From Pseudomonas eucalypticola (GTDB lineage: Bacteria > Pseudomonadota > Gammaproteobacteria > Pseudomonadales > Pseudomonadaceae), in assembly GCF_013374995.1 (NCBI RefSeq), contig NZ_CP056030.1, positions 372,001-436,000 of the forward strand: a stretch of 64,000 nucleotides of DNA. Reading direction: 5' to 3'. Below the pieces are notes generated by a model. The model made no database searches. It was not told where the DNA came from and saw only the letters and a list, made by a program, of their open reading frames with translations. Shown piece by piece: positions 17,207-26,513 of this stretch (its first letter is position 1; every line of letters starts with the position of its first letter). Both the position numbers and the translations under genes were made by a program.

Positions 17207-17704
17207 ATGAAACAGATCACCACCGCCCTGCTCGACGACCTCACCGCCCGCGCTCAGCAAGCCCCACGCCTGCGCGCCCACCACAACATGCACCCTGAGC
17301 TGTCCGACCCCACCCAGCGCCTGGCCGTGGCCATGGAGCCGGGCACCTACGTGCGCGCGCACCGCCACCCGCACACCTTCGAGCTGCTGCACTCGCTGCG
17401 GGGGCGCTTCGTGGTGCTGCATTTCGACGACGCAGGCCAGGTGACCGACCGCGTGGTGCTGGGCGAAGAGGCGATGATGGTCGAGACCCCGCCCGGGGTC
17501 TGGCACGCGGTGCTGTCGCTGGATGAAGGCGCGGTGATCTTCGAGGTGAAGGATGGCGTGTACACGCCCATTCCAGAACACGACTACATGCCCTGGACTG
17601 TCGCCGAGGGTGAACCGGGCATGGAAGCCATCATCGCCTGGTACGCCACGGCCCAGGTGGGCGAGCGCTTCCCTGGATTGCCGGGGTCGTCAGTCAGCGC
17701 TTGA
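17207..17704 (+). CDS. WbuC-family cupin protein
   Basis: Encodes 165 residues from ATG 17207 (MKQITTALLDDLTARAQQAP). The frame is open further upstream, but only into the terminator of gabP. The cupin core shows PGTYVRAHRHPHTFELLHSL, with the His residues of a metal site, and a second box ETPPGVWHAVLSLDEGAVIF. WbuC-like cupins are often found near polysaccharide genes and their reaction is not well established. The gene ends 11 bases into the convergent acyltransferase gene, which supports a common polysaccharide or envelope theme. The role here is not known. Confidence 0.75.
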   Translation: MKQITTALLDDLTARAQQAPRLRAHHNMHPELSDPTQRLAVAMEPGTYVRAHRHPHTFELLHSLRGRFVVLHFDDAGQVTDRVVLGEEAMMVETPPGVWHAVLSLDEGAVIFEVKDGVYTPIPEHDYMPWTVAEGEPGMEAIIAWYATAQVGERFPGLPGSSVSA

Positions 17705-18413
17705 TGCGCAGCGGTGAGGTGGACACCTGCACCGTCGCATCGCTGATCGGCTTGGGAGGCAGCTTGGCCAGCGCGGCCAGGAATGCGGCGGGGTCTTCGG
17801 TGGGCAGTTGCGCCAACTCGCTATGGTCGTGCTCCCACCAGCGGCTGGCCAGCAGTTGCTCGCGCAGTGGCTCGTCGAAGCGGTAGCGGATCATTTTCGC
17901 CGGTGAGCCGGCGACGACGGCGTAGGGTGGTACATCGCGGGTTACCAGGGATTGGGCGCCGATCACCGCGCCGGTGCCGATGGTAATGCCTTCCATGATG
18001 ATCACGTCCCGGCCTACCCACACGTCATGGCCGATGGTGGTGGGTGTCACGTCCCAGTCCGCGGGCGGCGACGGCATGGCCTGCAAGCGGGTGTCAATAA
18101 GCGCAACGTTGGTGGATAGCCAGTCCATGGGGTGCTGCTTGCGGTTTTGCCCCAGCACGCAGTTGGTGCCGATGGAGCAATAGCGGCCGATGCTGCTGAC
18201 GTCGCGCAGTTCGGTGTTGCTGACGATATCGGTAAAGGCGCCGATGCGCAGGTCCTTGGAGAACACCTTGACCCCGTGCAGCTTCACGTTTCGTTCCAGG
18301 GTGAGCTTGACCTTGCCGCGCAGGCCGCGGATGCCGCAGTCAACGCGGCAGCGGTGCTGGCGCAGGGCACGTTTGAGGGTATGGTCCAGCCACATCCGTT
18401 TCAGCATGTTCAT
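17694..18413 (-). CDS. Left-handed beta-helix acyltransferase (CatB-like)
   Basis: Encodes 239 residues from ATG 18413 (MNMLKRMWLDHTLKRALRQH). A frame from 18476 would add unsupported residues. Hexapeptide repeats are visible: ERNVKLHGVKVFSKDLRIGA, then SIGRYCSIGTNCVLG, TTIGHDVWVGRDVIIMEGIT and IGTGAVIGAQSLVTRDVPPY. The HPMDWLST and HDVWVG segments and the final VVAGSPAKMIRYRF are typical of xenobiotic/CatB-type acetyltransferases. These use acetyl-CoA to modify sugars or antibiotics. Here, with a second transferase at 18993, a cell-surface sugar is the likelier acceptor. Its tail overlaps that of the cupin gene. Confidence 0.75.
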   Translation of the reverse strand: MNMLKRMWLDHTLKRALRQHRCRVDCGIRGLRGKVKLTLERNVKLHGVKVFSKDLRIGAFTDIVSNTELRDVSSIGRYCSIGTNCVLGQNRKQHPMDWLSTNVALIDTRLQAMPSPPADWDVTPTTIGHDVWVGRDVIIMEGITIGTGAVIGAQSLVTRDVPPYAVVAGSPAKMIRYRFDEPLREQLLASRWWEHDHSELAQLPTEDPAAFLAALAKLPPKPISDATVQVSTSPLRIKR

Positions 18414-18493
18414 GGGTGTATGCGTTCTGTTACTTGGCAGAGCGCGAATACTGGCGTGCCGGCGTGCCCCGCGCAAGTGCGCCAGGCTGTGTA

Positions 18494-18922
18494 TCAGGCA
18501 GCTTGGGGCTGAATGTGCAGGTTGCCGTCGATGTCCTTGACCAGGCCGCTGGCCAGGAACAGCGGTACCAGGCGCTTGTGCAGTTCGGGTTCGACGAAGG
18601 CCTTGATGGCCGTCAGGTCCAGGATCGCACCGTTGCCCAGTTCGGCCTTGGTGTACGACAGCCAGGCCTTTTTCAACGCCAGCAGCACATCGCTGCCCGC
18701 CGTCAGGGCGTAGCGGCGGTTCAGCGCTTGGCCACCCAGGTCGAAGGTGTGCTGGAATTCATAGTCGGTTTCGTCACCCTGGCTGGTGATGCAGCGCACG
18801 CAGGTGCAACGGCCGTCGCCGAAGGCGGCGCGCAGGTAGGTGTTGAAGTCCACCACCGGTTTGAGTGACAGACGCTTGTCGACTTCGAACAGGTCCCCGG
18901 TCATTTTTTCCTGTGTGCTCAT
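18494..18922 (-). CDS. Hypothetical protein between acyltransferase genes
   Basis: Encodes 142 residues from ATG 18922; ATG 18925 is adjacent, and GAGGGG lies six bases before the preferred start. The sequence (MSTQEKMTGDLFEVDKRLSL) has no signal peptide or membrane segment. A CTCVRC cluster near residue 40 could bind a metal, but a single cluster is weak evidence. It sits in the same direction between two beta-helix acyltransferases, with 80 and 70 bases of space, so co-expression is likely. I do not recognise the family. Confidence 0.65.
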   Translation of the reverse strand: MSTQEKMTGDLFEVDKRLSLKPVVDFNTYLRAAFGDGRCTCVRCITSQGDETDYEFQHTFDLGGQALNRRYALTAGSDVLLALKKAWLSYTKAELGNGAILDLTAIKAFVEPELHKRLVPLFLASGLVKDIDGNLHIQPQAA

Positions 18923-18992
18923 CATCGGCCCCTCGGCAGTCAGTATTCAGCCGTGCACGATACCAGCCGAGGGGGTGCGGCGCTCGCAATCG

Positions 18993-19814
18993 TTAATGCA
19001 GCAGGGTAAACAGCCCCAGGCCGCCGACCTTGTAGTCCAGGTCCCGAGGGCGCTCGCCCATGGGTTTGGCGCCGCTGCCGCCGACAATCTTGTAAGGCGC
19101 GACGTTTTTCGCCACCAGGGTGTTGGCGGTCACCACCGCGCCACGGCCGATGCGGGTGCTATGGGCGATCAGGGCGCGCGAAGCGATCCAGGCGTAATCG
19201 TCGATGTAGATAGGGCCCGATACCGACCAGAACTCCTTGGCGGTCAGGTCGTGGGTGCCAGCGATGATCAGGACATGGGAGGCGATGGCAACGTGATCGC
19301 CAATGATCAGCCCTGCGCGTGCGTCAATCTGGCAATGCCAGGCAATCACGCTGTCCTTGCCCATTACCAGGTTCTCCACGCCCAGCACTTCGGTGTTGCG
19401 CCAGATGGTCGAGCCCTTGCCGATTTTTGCGCCGCCCAGGCGCAGCCAGGTCAGGCGCAGGTGGTGGCTGGGTATCTTGTTGATGACGATGTTGTAGGTT
19501 TGCTCCCACACCCGCAGCCAGCGGTCCTTGAGGGTGGGCCAGTTTTTACCGTAGCGGGGCACCAGGGTGGTGGGGATGTCGCTGCGCAAGCGCTGGTACA
19601 GACGCTTGGCCAGAGGGTCGGGAATGGTGGTCTCGATGTTGACCGAGCAAATGCTGTAGCGCGCCTGTTCGCCTTCGCCTTCGGCGAACCAGATGTTGTT
19701 GGTCATGCCCCAGGAATACACCGCGTGCAGGTCGTCCAGCGAGGCGTTCAGTTCCACGGCCAGTGTGGGCAAGCGTTCAGGCAGGTCGGTGGAGTGAAAG
19801 ATCCGATGCTTCAT
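18993..19814 (-). CDS. Left-handed beta-helix acetyltransferase (WcaF-like)
   Basis: Encodes 273 residues. An N-terminal about 100-residue segment of unknown fold (MKHRIFHSTDLPERLPTLAV) precedes hexapeptide repeats: LGGAKIGKGSTIWRNTEVLG, MGKDSVIAWHCQIDARAGLI and IGDHVAIASHVLIIAGTHDL. The active-site region is GTHDLTAKEFWSVSGPIYID, with the His expected in WcaF/NodL-type transferases. The terminal GRGAVVTANTLVAKNVAPYK and GGSGAKPMGERP complete the family. It probably O-acetylates a sugar of lipopolysaccharide or exopolysaccharide. The N-terminal extension is longer than in NodL. It is probably first in a three-gene minus-strand unit. Confidence 0.75.
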   Translation of the reverse strand: MKHRIFHSTDLPERLPTLAVELNASLDDLHAVYSWGMTNNIWFAEGEGEQARYSICSVNIETTIPDPLAKRLYQRLRSDIPTTLVPRYGKNWPTLKDRWLRVWEQTYNIVINKIPSHHLRLTWLRLGGAKIGKGSTIWRNTEVLGVENLVMGKDSVIAWHCQIDARAGLIIGDHVAIASHVLIIAGTHDLTAKEFWSVSGPIYIDDYAWIASRALIAHSTRIGRGAVVTANTLVAKNVAPYKIVGGSGAKPMGERPRDLDYKVGGLGLFTLLH

Positions 19815-19965
19815 TTGCTTGGCAATCCTTGGGCGGCGCGGGGGGCGAGAGATTGACGAGCGCAGGAAGGCTGCCTCGTGCTTGTTCCATCAACAGGCGG
19901 AGCAAAGGCAAGCTTAGAACAGATCCATCCGTAGTGGCAAAGCACTGGCGACGAATTGCAGACAA

Positions 19966-19994
19966 CAAAAAACCCGCACTAGGCGGGTTTTTTG
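19966..19994 (-). terminator. Terminator of tRNA-Phe
   Basis: On the minus strand AAAAAACCCGCCTAGTGCGG followed by GTTTTTTG forms a CCCGC/GCGGG stem flanked by A and T runs, 42 bases downstream of the tRNA 3' end. Confidence 0.75.
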
Positions 19995-20035
19995 GTTGCT
20001 TTCAGGTGATGTGAACACCACCTGAAAACGGAAGG

Positions 20036-20111
20036 TGGTGCCCAGAGACGGAATCGAACCGCCGACACGGGGATTTTCAATCCCCTGCTCTACCGACTGA
20101 GCTATCTGGGC
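20036..20111 (-). tRNA. tRNA-Phe (anticodon GAA)
   Basis: A 76-base minus-strand gene with encoded CCA. The acceptor stem GCCCAGA pairs with the 3' TCTGGGC. The D-arm is AGCTCAGTCGGTAGAGC, the anticodon stem-loop GGGGATTGAAAATCCCC gives GAA, and the T-arm is GGCGGTTCGATTCC. It lies 90 bases from yggX. The unusual acyltransferase cluster sits directly on its 3' side. Confidence 0.97.
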
Positions 20112-20201
20112 AACGGGGCGCATTAAAAGGCTTTTTCGACCTTGCGTCAAGCAAGATCGCAAAAATTTTTAATTAATTCCTTCGGTTACGTTTTCCAGCG
20201 C

Positions 20202-20474
20202 TCATTCACTCGGTGGCACGTAGCCTTCGGCCTGGGCGTAGTCTTCGCCGCTGAAGAACTTGTCCATCTCGCCTTGCAGGTATTTGCGGTCTTCGGCGTT
20301 CATCATGTTCAGGCGTTTTTCATTGATGAGCAGGGTCTGGTGCTTCTGCCAATCGGCCCAGGCTTTCTGGGAAACGTGTTCGAAGATGTCCTGGCCCTTG
20401 GCGCCCGGGTACGGCGGGCGCTCCAGGCCTGGCAGTTCTTCTTTGTACTTGCGGCACATCACGGTGCGGGTCAT
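20202..20474 (-). CDS. yggX: Oxidative damage protection protein YggX (Fe(II) trafficking)
   Basis: Encodes 90 residues ([20 protein letters not shown]...). The N-terminal [10 protein letters not shown] segment with its single Cys, then [20 protein letters not shown], matches YggX closely and over its usual length. YggX is a small cytosolic protein linked to iron handling and to protection of Fe-S enzymes from oxidants. The start overlaps the end of mutY by four bases, so the two are translationally coupled. This pairing is common in gammaproteobacteria. MutY itself contains a 4Fe-4S cluster, giving the pairing a plausible reason. Confidence 0.95.
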   Translation of the reverse strand: MTRTVMCRKYKEELPGLERPPYPGAKGQDIFEHVSQKAWADWQKHQTLLINEKRLNMMNAEDRKYLQGEMDKFFSGEDYAQAEGYVPPSE

Positions 20475-21538
20475 GACAACTCTCCTGCATTCAAGGCATC
20501 GGCCGCGCGTTTGAGCAGCTTCTTCACCGGGGCGGCTAGGCCCAGGCGCGGCGGGGTGGCGAGGTTATACCAGAGCCAGTCGGCCTCGGCCACGTGCTGG
20601 GCCGACTCCTTGACGGGCACCAGCCACGGCGCGATGGCCAGCTGGAAGTGGCTGAAGGTGTGGGTCAAGGGCTCCAGGGCGCGTGGGGCGTCCATGGCCA
20701 GGGCGTGCTGCTGGGTCAAATGCTCGATGTCTTCGTAGCGGTCGAGCTCAGGCAGGCTCCACAGCCCGCCCCACAAGCCACTGGACGGGCGGCGGTACAG
20801 CAGAATGGCGCCCTCGCGGTTCATCAGCAGCGGCATCAGGGTGTGCTTGAGCGGCACCGCCTTTTTTGGCTTGGGCACCGGGTAGCGTATTTCCAGGCCC
20901 AGCATGTGTGCCTGGCAGCCTGATTCCAGCGGGCACAGCAGGCAGCTGGGCTTGGTGCGGGTGCACAAGGTGGCGCCCAGGTCCATCATCGCCTGGGTGT
21001 AGTTGTTCACCCGCGTGTGGGGGGTGTAACGCTCGGCATTGGCCCACAGCTGTTTCGCCACCTTGGGTTCGCCGGGGTAGCCTTCCTGGGCGGTGTAGCG
21101 AGCCAGCACGCGCTTGACGTTGCCGTCGAGAATGGGTGCCCGCAGGCCCATGCTGATGCTGGCGATGGCGCCGGCGGTGGACAGGCCAATGCCGGGTAGC
21201 TCAGTCAGCTTCTCGACGTCGCGGGGGAATTCGCCGCCGTATTGCTCGACGACGATCTTCGCGGTTTTCTGCAGGTTGCGCGCTCGGGTGTAGTAGCCAA
21301 GCCCGGTCCACAGGTGCAGCACTTCGTCTTCCGGCGCCTCGGCCAGGGCCTGCACCGTGGGCAGCGAGGCCATGAAGCGGTCGAAGTAATTGAGGACGGT
21401 ACTGACCTGGGTCTGCTGCAACATGATTTCCGACACCCACACCCGGTAGGGGGTGATGCCCTGTTGCCAGGGCAGGTCGTGACGGCCGTTGCGGTCGAAC
21501 CATTCCAGTACCGCGGTGGAAAATTGCTCTGGGTTCAT
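20471..21538 (-). CDS. mutY: Adenine DNA glycosylase MutY
   Basis: Encodes 355 residues from ATG 21538 ([20 protein letters not shown]). The longer frame to 21721 is antisense-like noise. MutY removes adenine mispaired with 8-oxoguanine. Visible features are [20 protein letters not shown] (catalytic Glu), the helix-hairpin-helix region [20 protein letters not shown] with the catalytic Asp region [10 protein letters not shown], and the C-X6-C-X2-C-X5-C cluster in [16 protein letters not shown]. The C-terminal third is the NUDIX-like domain that reads 8-oxoG ([19 protein letters not shown]). Its start overlaps the asmA end by four bases; yggX follows. Confidence 0.97.
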   Translation of the reverse strand: MNPEQFSTAVLEWFDRNGRHDLPWQQGITPYRVWVSEIMLQQTQVSTVLNYFDRFMASLPTVQALAEAPEDEVLHLWTGLGYYTRARNLQKTAKIVVEQYGGEFPRDVEKLTELPGIGLSTAGAIASISMGLRAPILDGNVKRVLARYTAQEGYPGEPKVAKQLWANAERYTPHTRVNNYTQAMMDLGATLCTRTKPSCLLCPLESGCQAHMLGLEIRYPVPKPKKAVPLKHTLMPLLMNREGAILLYRRPSSGLWGGLWSLPELDRYEDIEHLTQQHALAMDAPRALEPLTHTFSHFQLAIAPWLVPVKESAQHVAEADWLWYNLATPPRLGLAAPVKKLLKRAADALNAGELS

Positions 21539-23769
21539 CGTTTGAACAGACCTTTCAGCGTGTTTTTCAGCTCGGGGCTGACCTTGTCGCCGAATTTTTC
21601 TTCCAGTTTTTCGGTGATCCTGTCGCCGGCCACCTTGGCTGCTACCTTGCCTATGCCGTCGCGGTCGATACGGCAGGCCTTGGCCCCCAGTTCGATCGGG
21701 CCGCGGCAGCGCAGTGGCCATTCAAGGCCGGCGAAACGTTCGTTGACCTGGCAGGCCGGGTCGGGCATGTCGCTCTTGTCGCCTTCGATGACCACGCCCA
21801 CCTTGTAGTCCATGCCCAGCACGCGCAGGTCGATGTCGCCATCGCCGTTCACGGTCAGGCCCGGTATACGCACTTTCAGGTCCGGGTTGCTGGCGACGCC
21901 GTTGCGCACCACCACGCTGCCCTTGAGTTCCTGGAAGGGCGTGTCCTTGCCCCGCGGGGTGCCGGTCAGGCTCTTGCGGTTGAGGGTGGCGATGCCCTGG
22001 CACAACTGCTGCTCCAGGTTGGCGTTGACCAGCACGCCGTCGGTCAGGTCGAAGTTGGCGGTGCCGTTGAGGCTGTCGATCAGTGCCTTCTGGCTGGTGC
22101 CGGTGCCGGTCAGGTTGCTGTTCAGGGTCATCAGGCCGCGCAGCGGCGCCGCGCTGCCGTTCTTGCCCTTGATGAAGTGCTCCACCGGCACCTTGGTCAG
22201 TTGTGTTTGCAGCGCTACCAATGGCTTCTCGGGGCGCGCATCCAGGCTGCCCTTGGTGCTGAAGCTGCCGTCGTAGAGGCCGCCCGCCAGGTTTTCCAGG
22301 GTAATCAGGCCGTCCTGGCCCTGGACCTTGAGCGTGGCGTTGTCGATCGGCCACTGGTTGATGACCAGCTTGGTGAAGCTCAGGTCGCCTTGCAGGTTCA
22401 GCTTGCGCAGGCGTTCCACGGGCAGCAGGGTGTCGTTGCTCCAGGCGCCCTGGGTGGGGGCGTTGGGCAGCGGCGTGTCGCCAGCGCCGCCAATGGCGGT
22501 GGCCTCGGTGGTTTTGACCTCGGCATCGCGGGCCGCACCGGCGCTGGAGGCCTCGGCGCTTTTGGGTTTCAGGTAGCGGTCGGCGTCGAAGCTGTCGCCG
22601 CGCAACTGAACGCGCAGTGCCTGCTTGGCGAAATCGGTGATCGCCAGGTTGCCAGCGAAGCTGCTGCCATCCAGTTTCACCGCCAGGTCGTTCAACGCCA
22701 GGCTGTTGCGGGTGCCCTCCAGGCGGGCGACCATTTCGAACTGGCTCAGGCTGCCGTCGGCCATGGCCGGCAGCGGCTGGTTGAGGCCGTCCATGAAGGC
22801 ACGCAGGTTCATCTGAGCGATGGACAGGCCGCCCGCGACCTTGGGCTCGGTGCTCAGGTCACGGGCACTGAGGTCGCCCAAGGCGCGCAGCTGGTTGAAC
22901 GACAGTTTCAGGTTCTCCCAGTTGGCGACATTGGCGGCCAGGTCGACGTTGAGGTTGCCCTGGGCCGAGTAGGTCACGGTCTTGCCTTGCAGCGGGTCGC
23001 CGCTGGCTTCACCCGACAGCTTCATGTCGCTGAACTGGTAGCGCTTCAGCGCGCGCTCCATGCGCAATTGGCCATTGAGTTCGGTGCGCGCGCGCAGGTT
23101 CGGCTGGTTGGTGCCCAGGAACGCGGTGAGCTTGACCGGAATGTCGATACCGTCGTGCACGGCGCCGGTACTTAGCTGGATGCTTTCGGCGGTCAGCTCG
23201 CGACCGGTCTTGGCATCGCTGAAGTGCACGCTGGCGTTGTTCACGGTCAGGCTGTCGATGTCCAGCTTCACGGGCCGGTCGGCCTTGTCCGGCGCGCTGG
23301 CGGGCGGTTGCTCGGCATTGGCGACGTTGGGTGCCTGCAGCTCGCCGGCGGCCGGTTCCCGGGGCAACGCCTTGCCGATGTCTTCCCAGTTGCCGTGGCC
23401 GTTCTCGTCGCGGGTCAGCGTCAGGTTCAAGCCTTCGACGCGCACGTCGCTCATTTGCACTTCGCGGCGCAGCAGCGGCAGCACGCGCACGGACAGCCCC
23501 AGCATCTGCAGGTCGGCGAACGGCGTTCTGGGGTTTTGCAGGGTCGCGATGCTGGCGTCGTGCAGCTCCAGGCCCAGCCACGGGAACAGGCTCCAGCCGA
23601 TATCACCGTTGAGCGTCAACTCGACATGGGCCTTGTCGCGGGCCAGCTTGCGAATCTCGTCTCTGTAGTCGTTGGGATCGAAAAAGTGGGTCACGGCGAA
23701 GCCGAGCGCCACCAGGATCAGCAACAGCCCGAGAAAACACAGCCCCAGGATTTTGCCGAACGCTTTCAT
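21535..23769 (-). CDS. AsmA-family envelope protein
   Basis: Encodes 744 residues. A single N-terminal membrane segment (GLCFLGLLLILVALGFAVTH) anchors a large periplasmic part. The N-terminal AsmA pattern FDPNDYRDEIRKLARDKAHV and the C-terminal AsmA_2 region (LINSLNGTANFDLTDGVLVN-like, then GDGDIDLRVLGMDYK) are present. AsmA-like proteins are now seen as bridge-like lipid transport or outer-membrane homeostasis factors; the exact role is unsettled. A low-complexity linker rich in Ala/Glu lies about residues 400-430. It is the first gene of asmA-mutY-yggX, all with overlapping ends. Confidence 0.9.
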   Translation of the reverse strand: MKAFGKILGLCFLGLLLILVALGFAVTHFFDPNDYRDEIRKLARDKAHVELTLNGDIGWSLFPWLGLELHDASIATLQNPRTPFADLQMLGLSVRVLPLLRREVQMSDVRVEGLNLTLTRDENGHGNWEDIGKALPREPAAGELQAPNVANAEQPPASAPDKADRPVKLDIDSLTVNNASVHFSDAKTGRELTAESIQLSTGAVHDGIDIPVKLTAFLGTNQPNLRARTELNGQLRMERALKRYQFSDMKLSGEASGDPLQGKTVTYSAQGNLNVDLAANVANWENLKLSFNQLRALGDLSARDLSTEPKVAGGLSIAQMNLRAFMDGLNQPLPAMADGSLSQFEMVARLEGTRNSLALNDLAVKLDGSSFAGNLAITDFAKQALRVQLRGDSFDADRYLKPKSAEASSAGAARDAEVKTTEATAIGGAGDTPLPNAPTQGAWSNDTLLPVERLRKLNLQGDLSFTKLVINQWPIDNATLKVQGQDGLITLENLAGGLYDGSFSTKGSLDARPEKPLVALQTQLTKVPVEHFIKGKNGSAAPLRGLMTLNSNLTGTGTSQKALIDSLNGTANFDLTDGVLVNANLEQQLCQGIATLNRKSLTGTPRGKDTPFQELKGSVVVRNGVASNPDLKVRIPGLTVNGDGDIDLRVLGMDYKVGVVIEGDKSDMPDPACQVNERFAGLEWPLRCRGPIELGAKACRIDRDGIGKVAAKVAGDRITEKLEEKFGDKVSPELKNTLKGLFKR

Positions 23770-24086
23770 GGGCGAGTCCTTGTAGTGTTGGATTCAAATT
23801 CAGCCCGCGAGTATAGCGCCCCAAGATGGCGGGCAGGGCACCCGCTGGCCAGCCAGCTTGTTCAGATCCTTGTTTCGTGATGTTTCTACCAAATGCAGGT
23901 GGCGAATAGCCTTCACTGTAACCCTCGGGTGATACTCTCTGCCGCCTCGATGAGCCGATAAGCGCTATCAATGGTCGCGAAATGTCCGGTGGTGCCGATA
24001 AGACGACTGAAGGCCTGCGTGCTTCAAGGTCGTGGGCGGCCACCCGGGGCCATCGAGCAAAAAAAATCCAAGGGGGAATGATAAAA

Positions 24087-25751
24087 ATGAGCAGCACAGT
24101 CACATCAGGGGGGATCGCCAGCGAACGGCCGGCCTTCTTCTCAAAGGAGCGCATCATCGCCCGGCCAGGTTTCAACCGCTGGCTGGTACCACCGGCGGCC
24201 CTGGCCATTCACCTGTGCATCGGCATGGCTTATGGGTTCTCGGTGTTCTGGCTGCCGTTGTCCAAGGCCATCGGGGTCACCGCGGCCACTGCCTGCCCGA
24301 CCGACATGGGCTTTTTCGAGCAAATGTTCGCCACCGGCTGCGACTGGCCGATTTCCATGCTGGGCTGGATCTACACCCTGTTCTTCATCTTCCTGGGCTG
24401 CTCGGCGGCCATCTGGGGCGGCTGGCTGGAACACGCCGGCCCGCGCAAGGCAGGTACTGTGTCGGCCCTGTGCTGGTGTGGCGGCTTGCTGATTTCGGCG
24501 CTGGGGGTGTACACCCACCAGATCGTGCTGATGTGGCTGGGCTCCGGTGTGATCGGCGGTATCGGCCTGGGGCTGGGGTACATTTCGCCGGTGTCGACAC
24601 TGATCAAGTGGTTCCCGGACAAGCGCGGCATGGCGACCGGCATGGCGATCATGGGCTTTGGCGGCGGTGCCATGGTGGGTGCGCCACTGGCCGCGGCGCT
24701 GATGGGCCACTTCGCGACGCCGGACAGCGTGGGCGTGTGGCAAAGCTTCGTGGCCATGGCGGCGATCTACTTCGTGTTCATGATCGGTGGCGCACTGTCC
24801 TACCGGGTGCCGCCTACCGGCTGGAAGCCCGAGGGCTGGACCCCGCCGGTGAAAAAGGCCAGCAATGCCATGATCACCCACCGCCATGTCCACGTCAGCG
24901 TGGCCTGGAAAACCCCGCAGTTCGCCTTGGTATGGCTGGTGCTGTGCCTTAACGTATCGGCGGGTATCGGCATCCTGGGCATGGCTTCGCCACTGCTGCA
25001 GGAAGTGTTCGGTGGCAAGCTGCTGGGTGTCGACCTGACCTTCAGCCAACTGAATGCCGCGCAATTGGCGCAGATCGGCGCCATCGCCGCCGGCTTCACC
25101 GGGCTGTTGAGCCTGTTCAACATTGGTGGGCGGTTCTTCTGGGCGTCCTGCTCGGACCTGATAGGCCGCAAGAACACTTATTTCGTGTTCTTCGCCCTGG
25201 GCTGTGCGCTGTACGCGCTGGTGCCGAACCTGGGTCACCTGGGCAATGTCGCGCTGTTCGTGGCGGCGTTCTGCGTGGTGCTGTCCATGTACGGCGGTGG
25301 TTTCGCCACCGTGCCGGCCTACCTGGCCGACCTGTTCGGCACGCAGATGGTCGGCGCCATCCACGGCCGCCTGCTGACCGCCTGGGCGGCAGCCGGGGTG
25401 CTGGGCCCGGTGCTGGTGAACTACCTGCGCGAGTACCAGTTGAGCGTGGGCGTACCGCGCGCCGCGGTGTATGACATCACCCTGTACATCCTGGCGGGCC
25501 TGCTGGTGCTGGGATTCGTGTGCAATGCGCTGGTGCGACCGGTGGCTGACAAGCACTTCATGACCGAAGAGCAACTGGCCGCCGAGCAGGCGCTGGGCCA
25601 TGACAAGGGCGCCGACAGCCGCACCGTGCTGGAGTGGAAAGCCGCGCCAGGCACCCGGCCTCTGGCGGTGTTGGCCTGGCTGGTGGTGGGTATTCCGCTG
25701 GCATGGGGCGTGATCGTGACGCTGCAGAAGACCGCTGTGCTGTTCCACTGA
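24087..25751 (+). CDS. OFA-family MFS transporter (oxalate/formate antiporter-like)
   Basis: Encodes 554 residues from ATG 24087 (MSSTVTSGGIASERPAFFSK). This start is preferred over 24078 because the AGGGGG ribosome site at 24071-24076 then has normal spacing. Twelve membrane helices are visible, starting with LAIHLCIGMAYGFSVFWLPL. The MFS motif-A region reads FPDKRGMATGMAIMGFGGGA, and a second-half motif lies at GGRFFWASCSDLIGRK. A long loop with ACPTDMGFFEQMFATGCDWP follows helix 1, as in larger OFA members. The substrate is a carboxylate in characterised relatives; here it is unknown. It is monocistronic, ending before a strong hairpin. Confidence 0.8.
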   Translation: MSSTVTSGGIASERPAFFSKERIIARPGFNRWLVPPAALAIHLCIGMAYGFSVFWLPLSKAIGVTAATACPTDMGFFEQMFATGCDWPISMLGWIYTLFFIFLGCSAAIWGGWLEHAGPRKAGTVSALCWCGGLLISALGVYTHQIVLMWLGSGVIGGIGLGLGYISPVSTLIKWFPDKRGMATGMAIMGFGGGAMVGAPLAAALMGHFATPDSVGVWQSFVAMAAIYFVFMIGGALSYRVPPTGWKPEGWTPPVKKASNAMITHRHVHVSVAWKTPQFALVWLVLCLNVSAGIGILGMASPLLQEVFGGKLLGVDLTFSQLNAAQLAQIGAIAAGFTGLLSLFNIGGRFFWASCSDLIGRKNTYFVFFALGCALYALVPNLGHLGNVALFVAAFCVVLSMYGGGFATVPAYLADLFGTQMVGAIHGRLLTAWAAAGVLGPVLVNYLREYQLSVGVPRAAVYDITLYILAGLLVLGFVCNALVRPVADKHFMTEEQLAAEQALGHDKGADSRTVLEWKAAPGTRPLAVLAWLVVGIPLAWGVIVTLQKTAVLFH

Positions 25752-25766
25752 TAAGCCAGCGTCACC

Positions 25767-25800
25767 TGCACGCACCCTGTGTCCCTCAGGGTGCGTGCAG
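25767..25800 (+). terminator. Hairpin after the OFA transporter gene
   Basis: CTGCACGCACCCTG-TGTCCC-TCAGGGTGCGTGCAG gives a perfect 14-bp stem, 15 bases after the stop. No T-run follows, so termination may be partial or Rho-dependent. Confidence 0.6.
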
Positions 25801-25875
25801 CACCCTTGGCCGCTGAAGTGTTCTCACCGGTCAGTTCATGTAAGCCTTTTGTTTCTGTTTGCTGCCCGCACGGCC

Positions 25876-25881
25876 TATAAT
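25876..25881 (+). promoter_or_regulatory. Probable -10 element of the his operon promoter
   Basis: TATAAT stands 39 bases upstream of the hisB ATG. A poor -35 (TTTCTG at 25852-25857) is 18 bases away. No leader peptide rich in His codons is evident before hisB, so attenuation of the enterobacterial kind is not supported. Confidence 0.5.
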
Positions 25882-25919
25882 GTCTGCCTTTTTCGCCCAA
25901 TGATTTTGCGGAGCTGGTG

Positions 25920-26513
25920 ATGGCCGAACGTAAGGCGTCCGTCGAGCGCAACACTCTGGAAACCCAGATCAAAGCCTCGATCAACCTGGATGGCACCGGA
26001 AAGGCCCGATTCGATATCGGGGTTCCCTTCCTTGAACACATGCTCGATCAGATCGCCCGCCACGGGTTGATCGACCTGGATATCGAGTGCAAGGGCGACC
26101 TGCATATCGACGACCACCATACCGTGGAAGACGTGGGTATCACCCTGGGCCAGGCGTTCAACCAGGCCATCGGCGACAAGAAAGGCATCTTCCGCTACGG
26201 CCATGCCTATGTGCCGCTGGACGAAGCCCTGTCGCGCGTGGTCATCGACTTCTCCGGCCGCCCGGGCCTGCAGATGCACGTGCCCTATACCCGCGCCAGC
26301 GTTGGCGGCTTCGACGTGGACCTGTTCCAGGAATTCTTCCAGGGCTTCGTCAACCACGCCAATGTGACCCTGCACATCGACAACCTGCGTGGCCACAACA
26401 CCCACCACCAGATCGAGACCGTGTTCAAGGCATTTGGTCGCGCCCTACGCATGGCCATCACCCTGGATGAACGCATGGCCGGGCAGATGCCTTCCACCAA
26501 AGGTTGCCTGTAA
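25920..26513 (+). CDS. hisB: Imidazoleglycerol-phosphate dehydratase HisB
   Basis: Encodes 197 residues from ATG 25920 ([20 protein letters not shown]). It catalyses the sixth step of histidine synthesis, dehydrating imidazoleglycerol phosphate to imidazole-acetol phosphate. The family signatures are clear: [40 protein letters not shown] and [20 protein letters not shown], whose His and Glu residues bind the two Mn ions. It is monofunctional; there is no fused phosphatase domain as in E. coli HisB. The stop overlaps the hisH start by one base. Confidence 0.98.
   Translation: MAERKASVERNTLETQIKASINLDGTGKARFDIGVPFLEHMLDQIARHGLIDLDIECKGDLHIDDHHTVEDVGITLGQAFNQAIGDKKGIFRYGHAYVPLDEALSRVVIDFSGRPGLQMHVPYTRASVGGFDVDLFQEFFQGFVNHANVTLHIDNLRGHNTHHQIETVFKAFGRALRMAITLDERMAGQMPSTKGCL

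Noticed and set aside
25876..25920. Histidine leader peptide and attenuator before hisB
   Set aside because: No short frame with a run of His codons and no alternative hairpins are visible in the leader.
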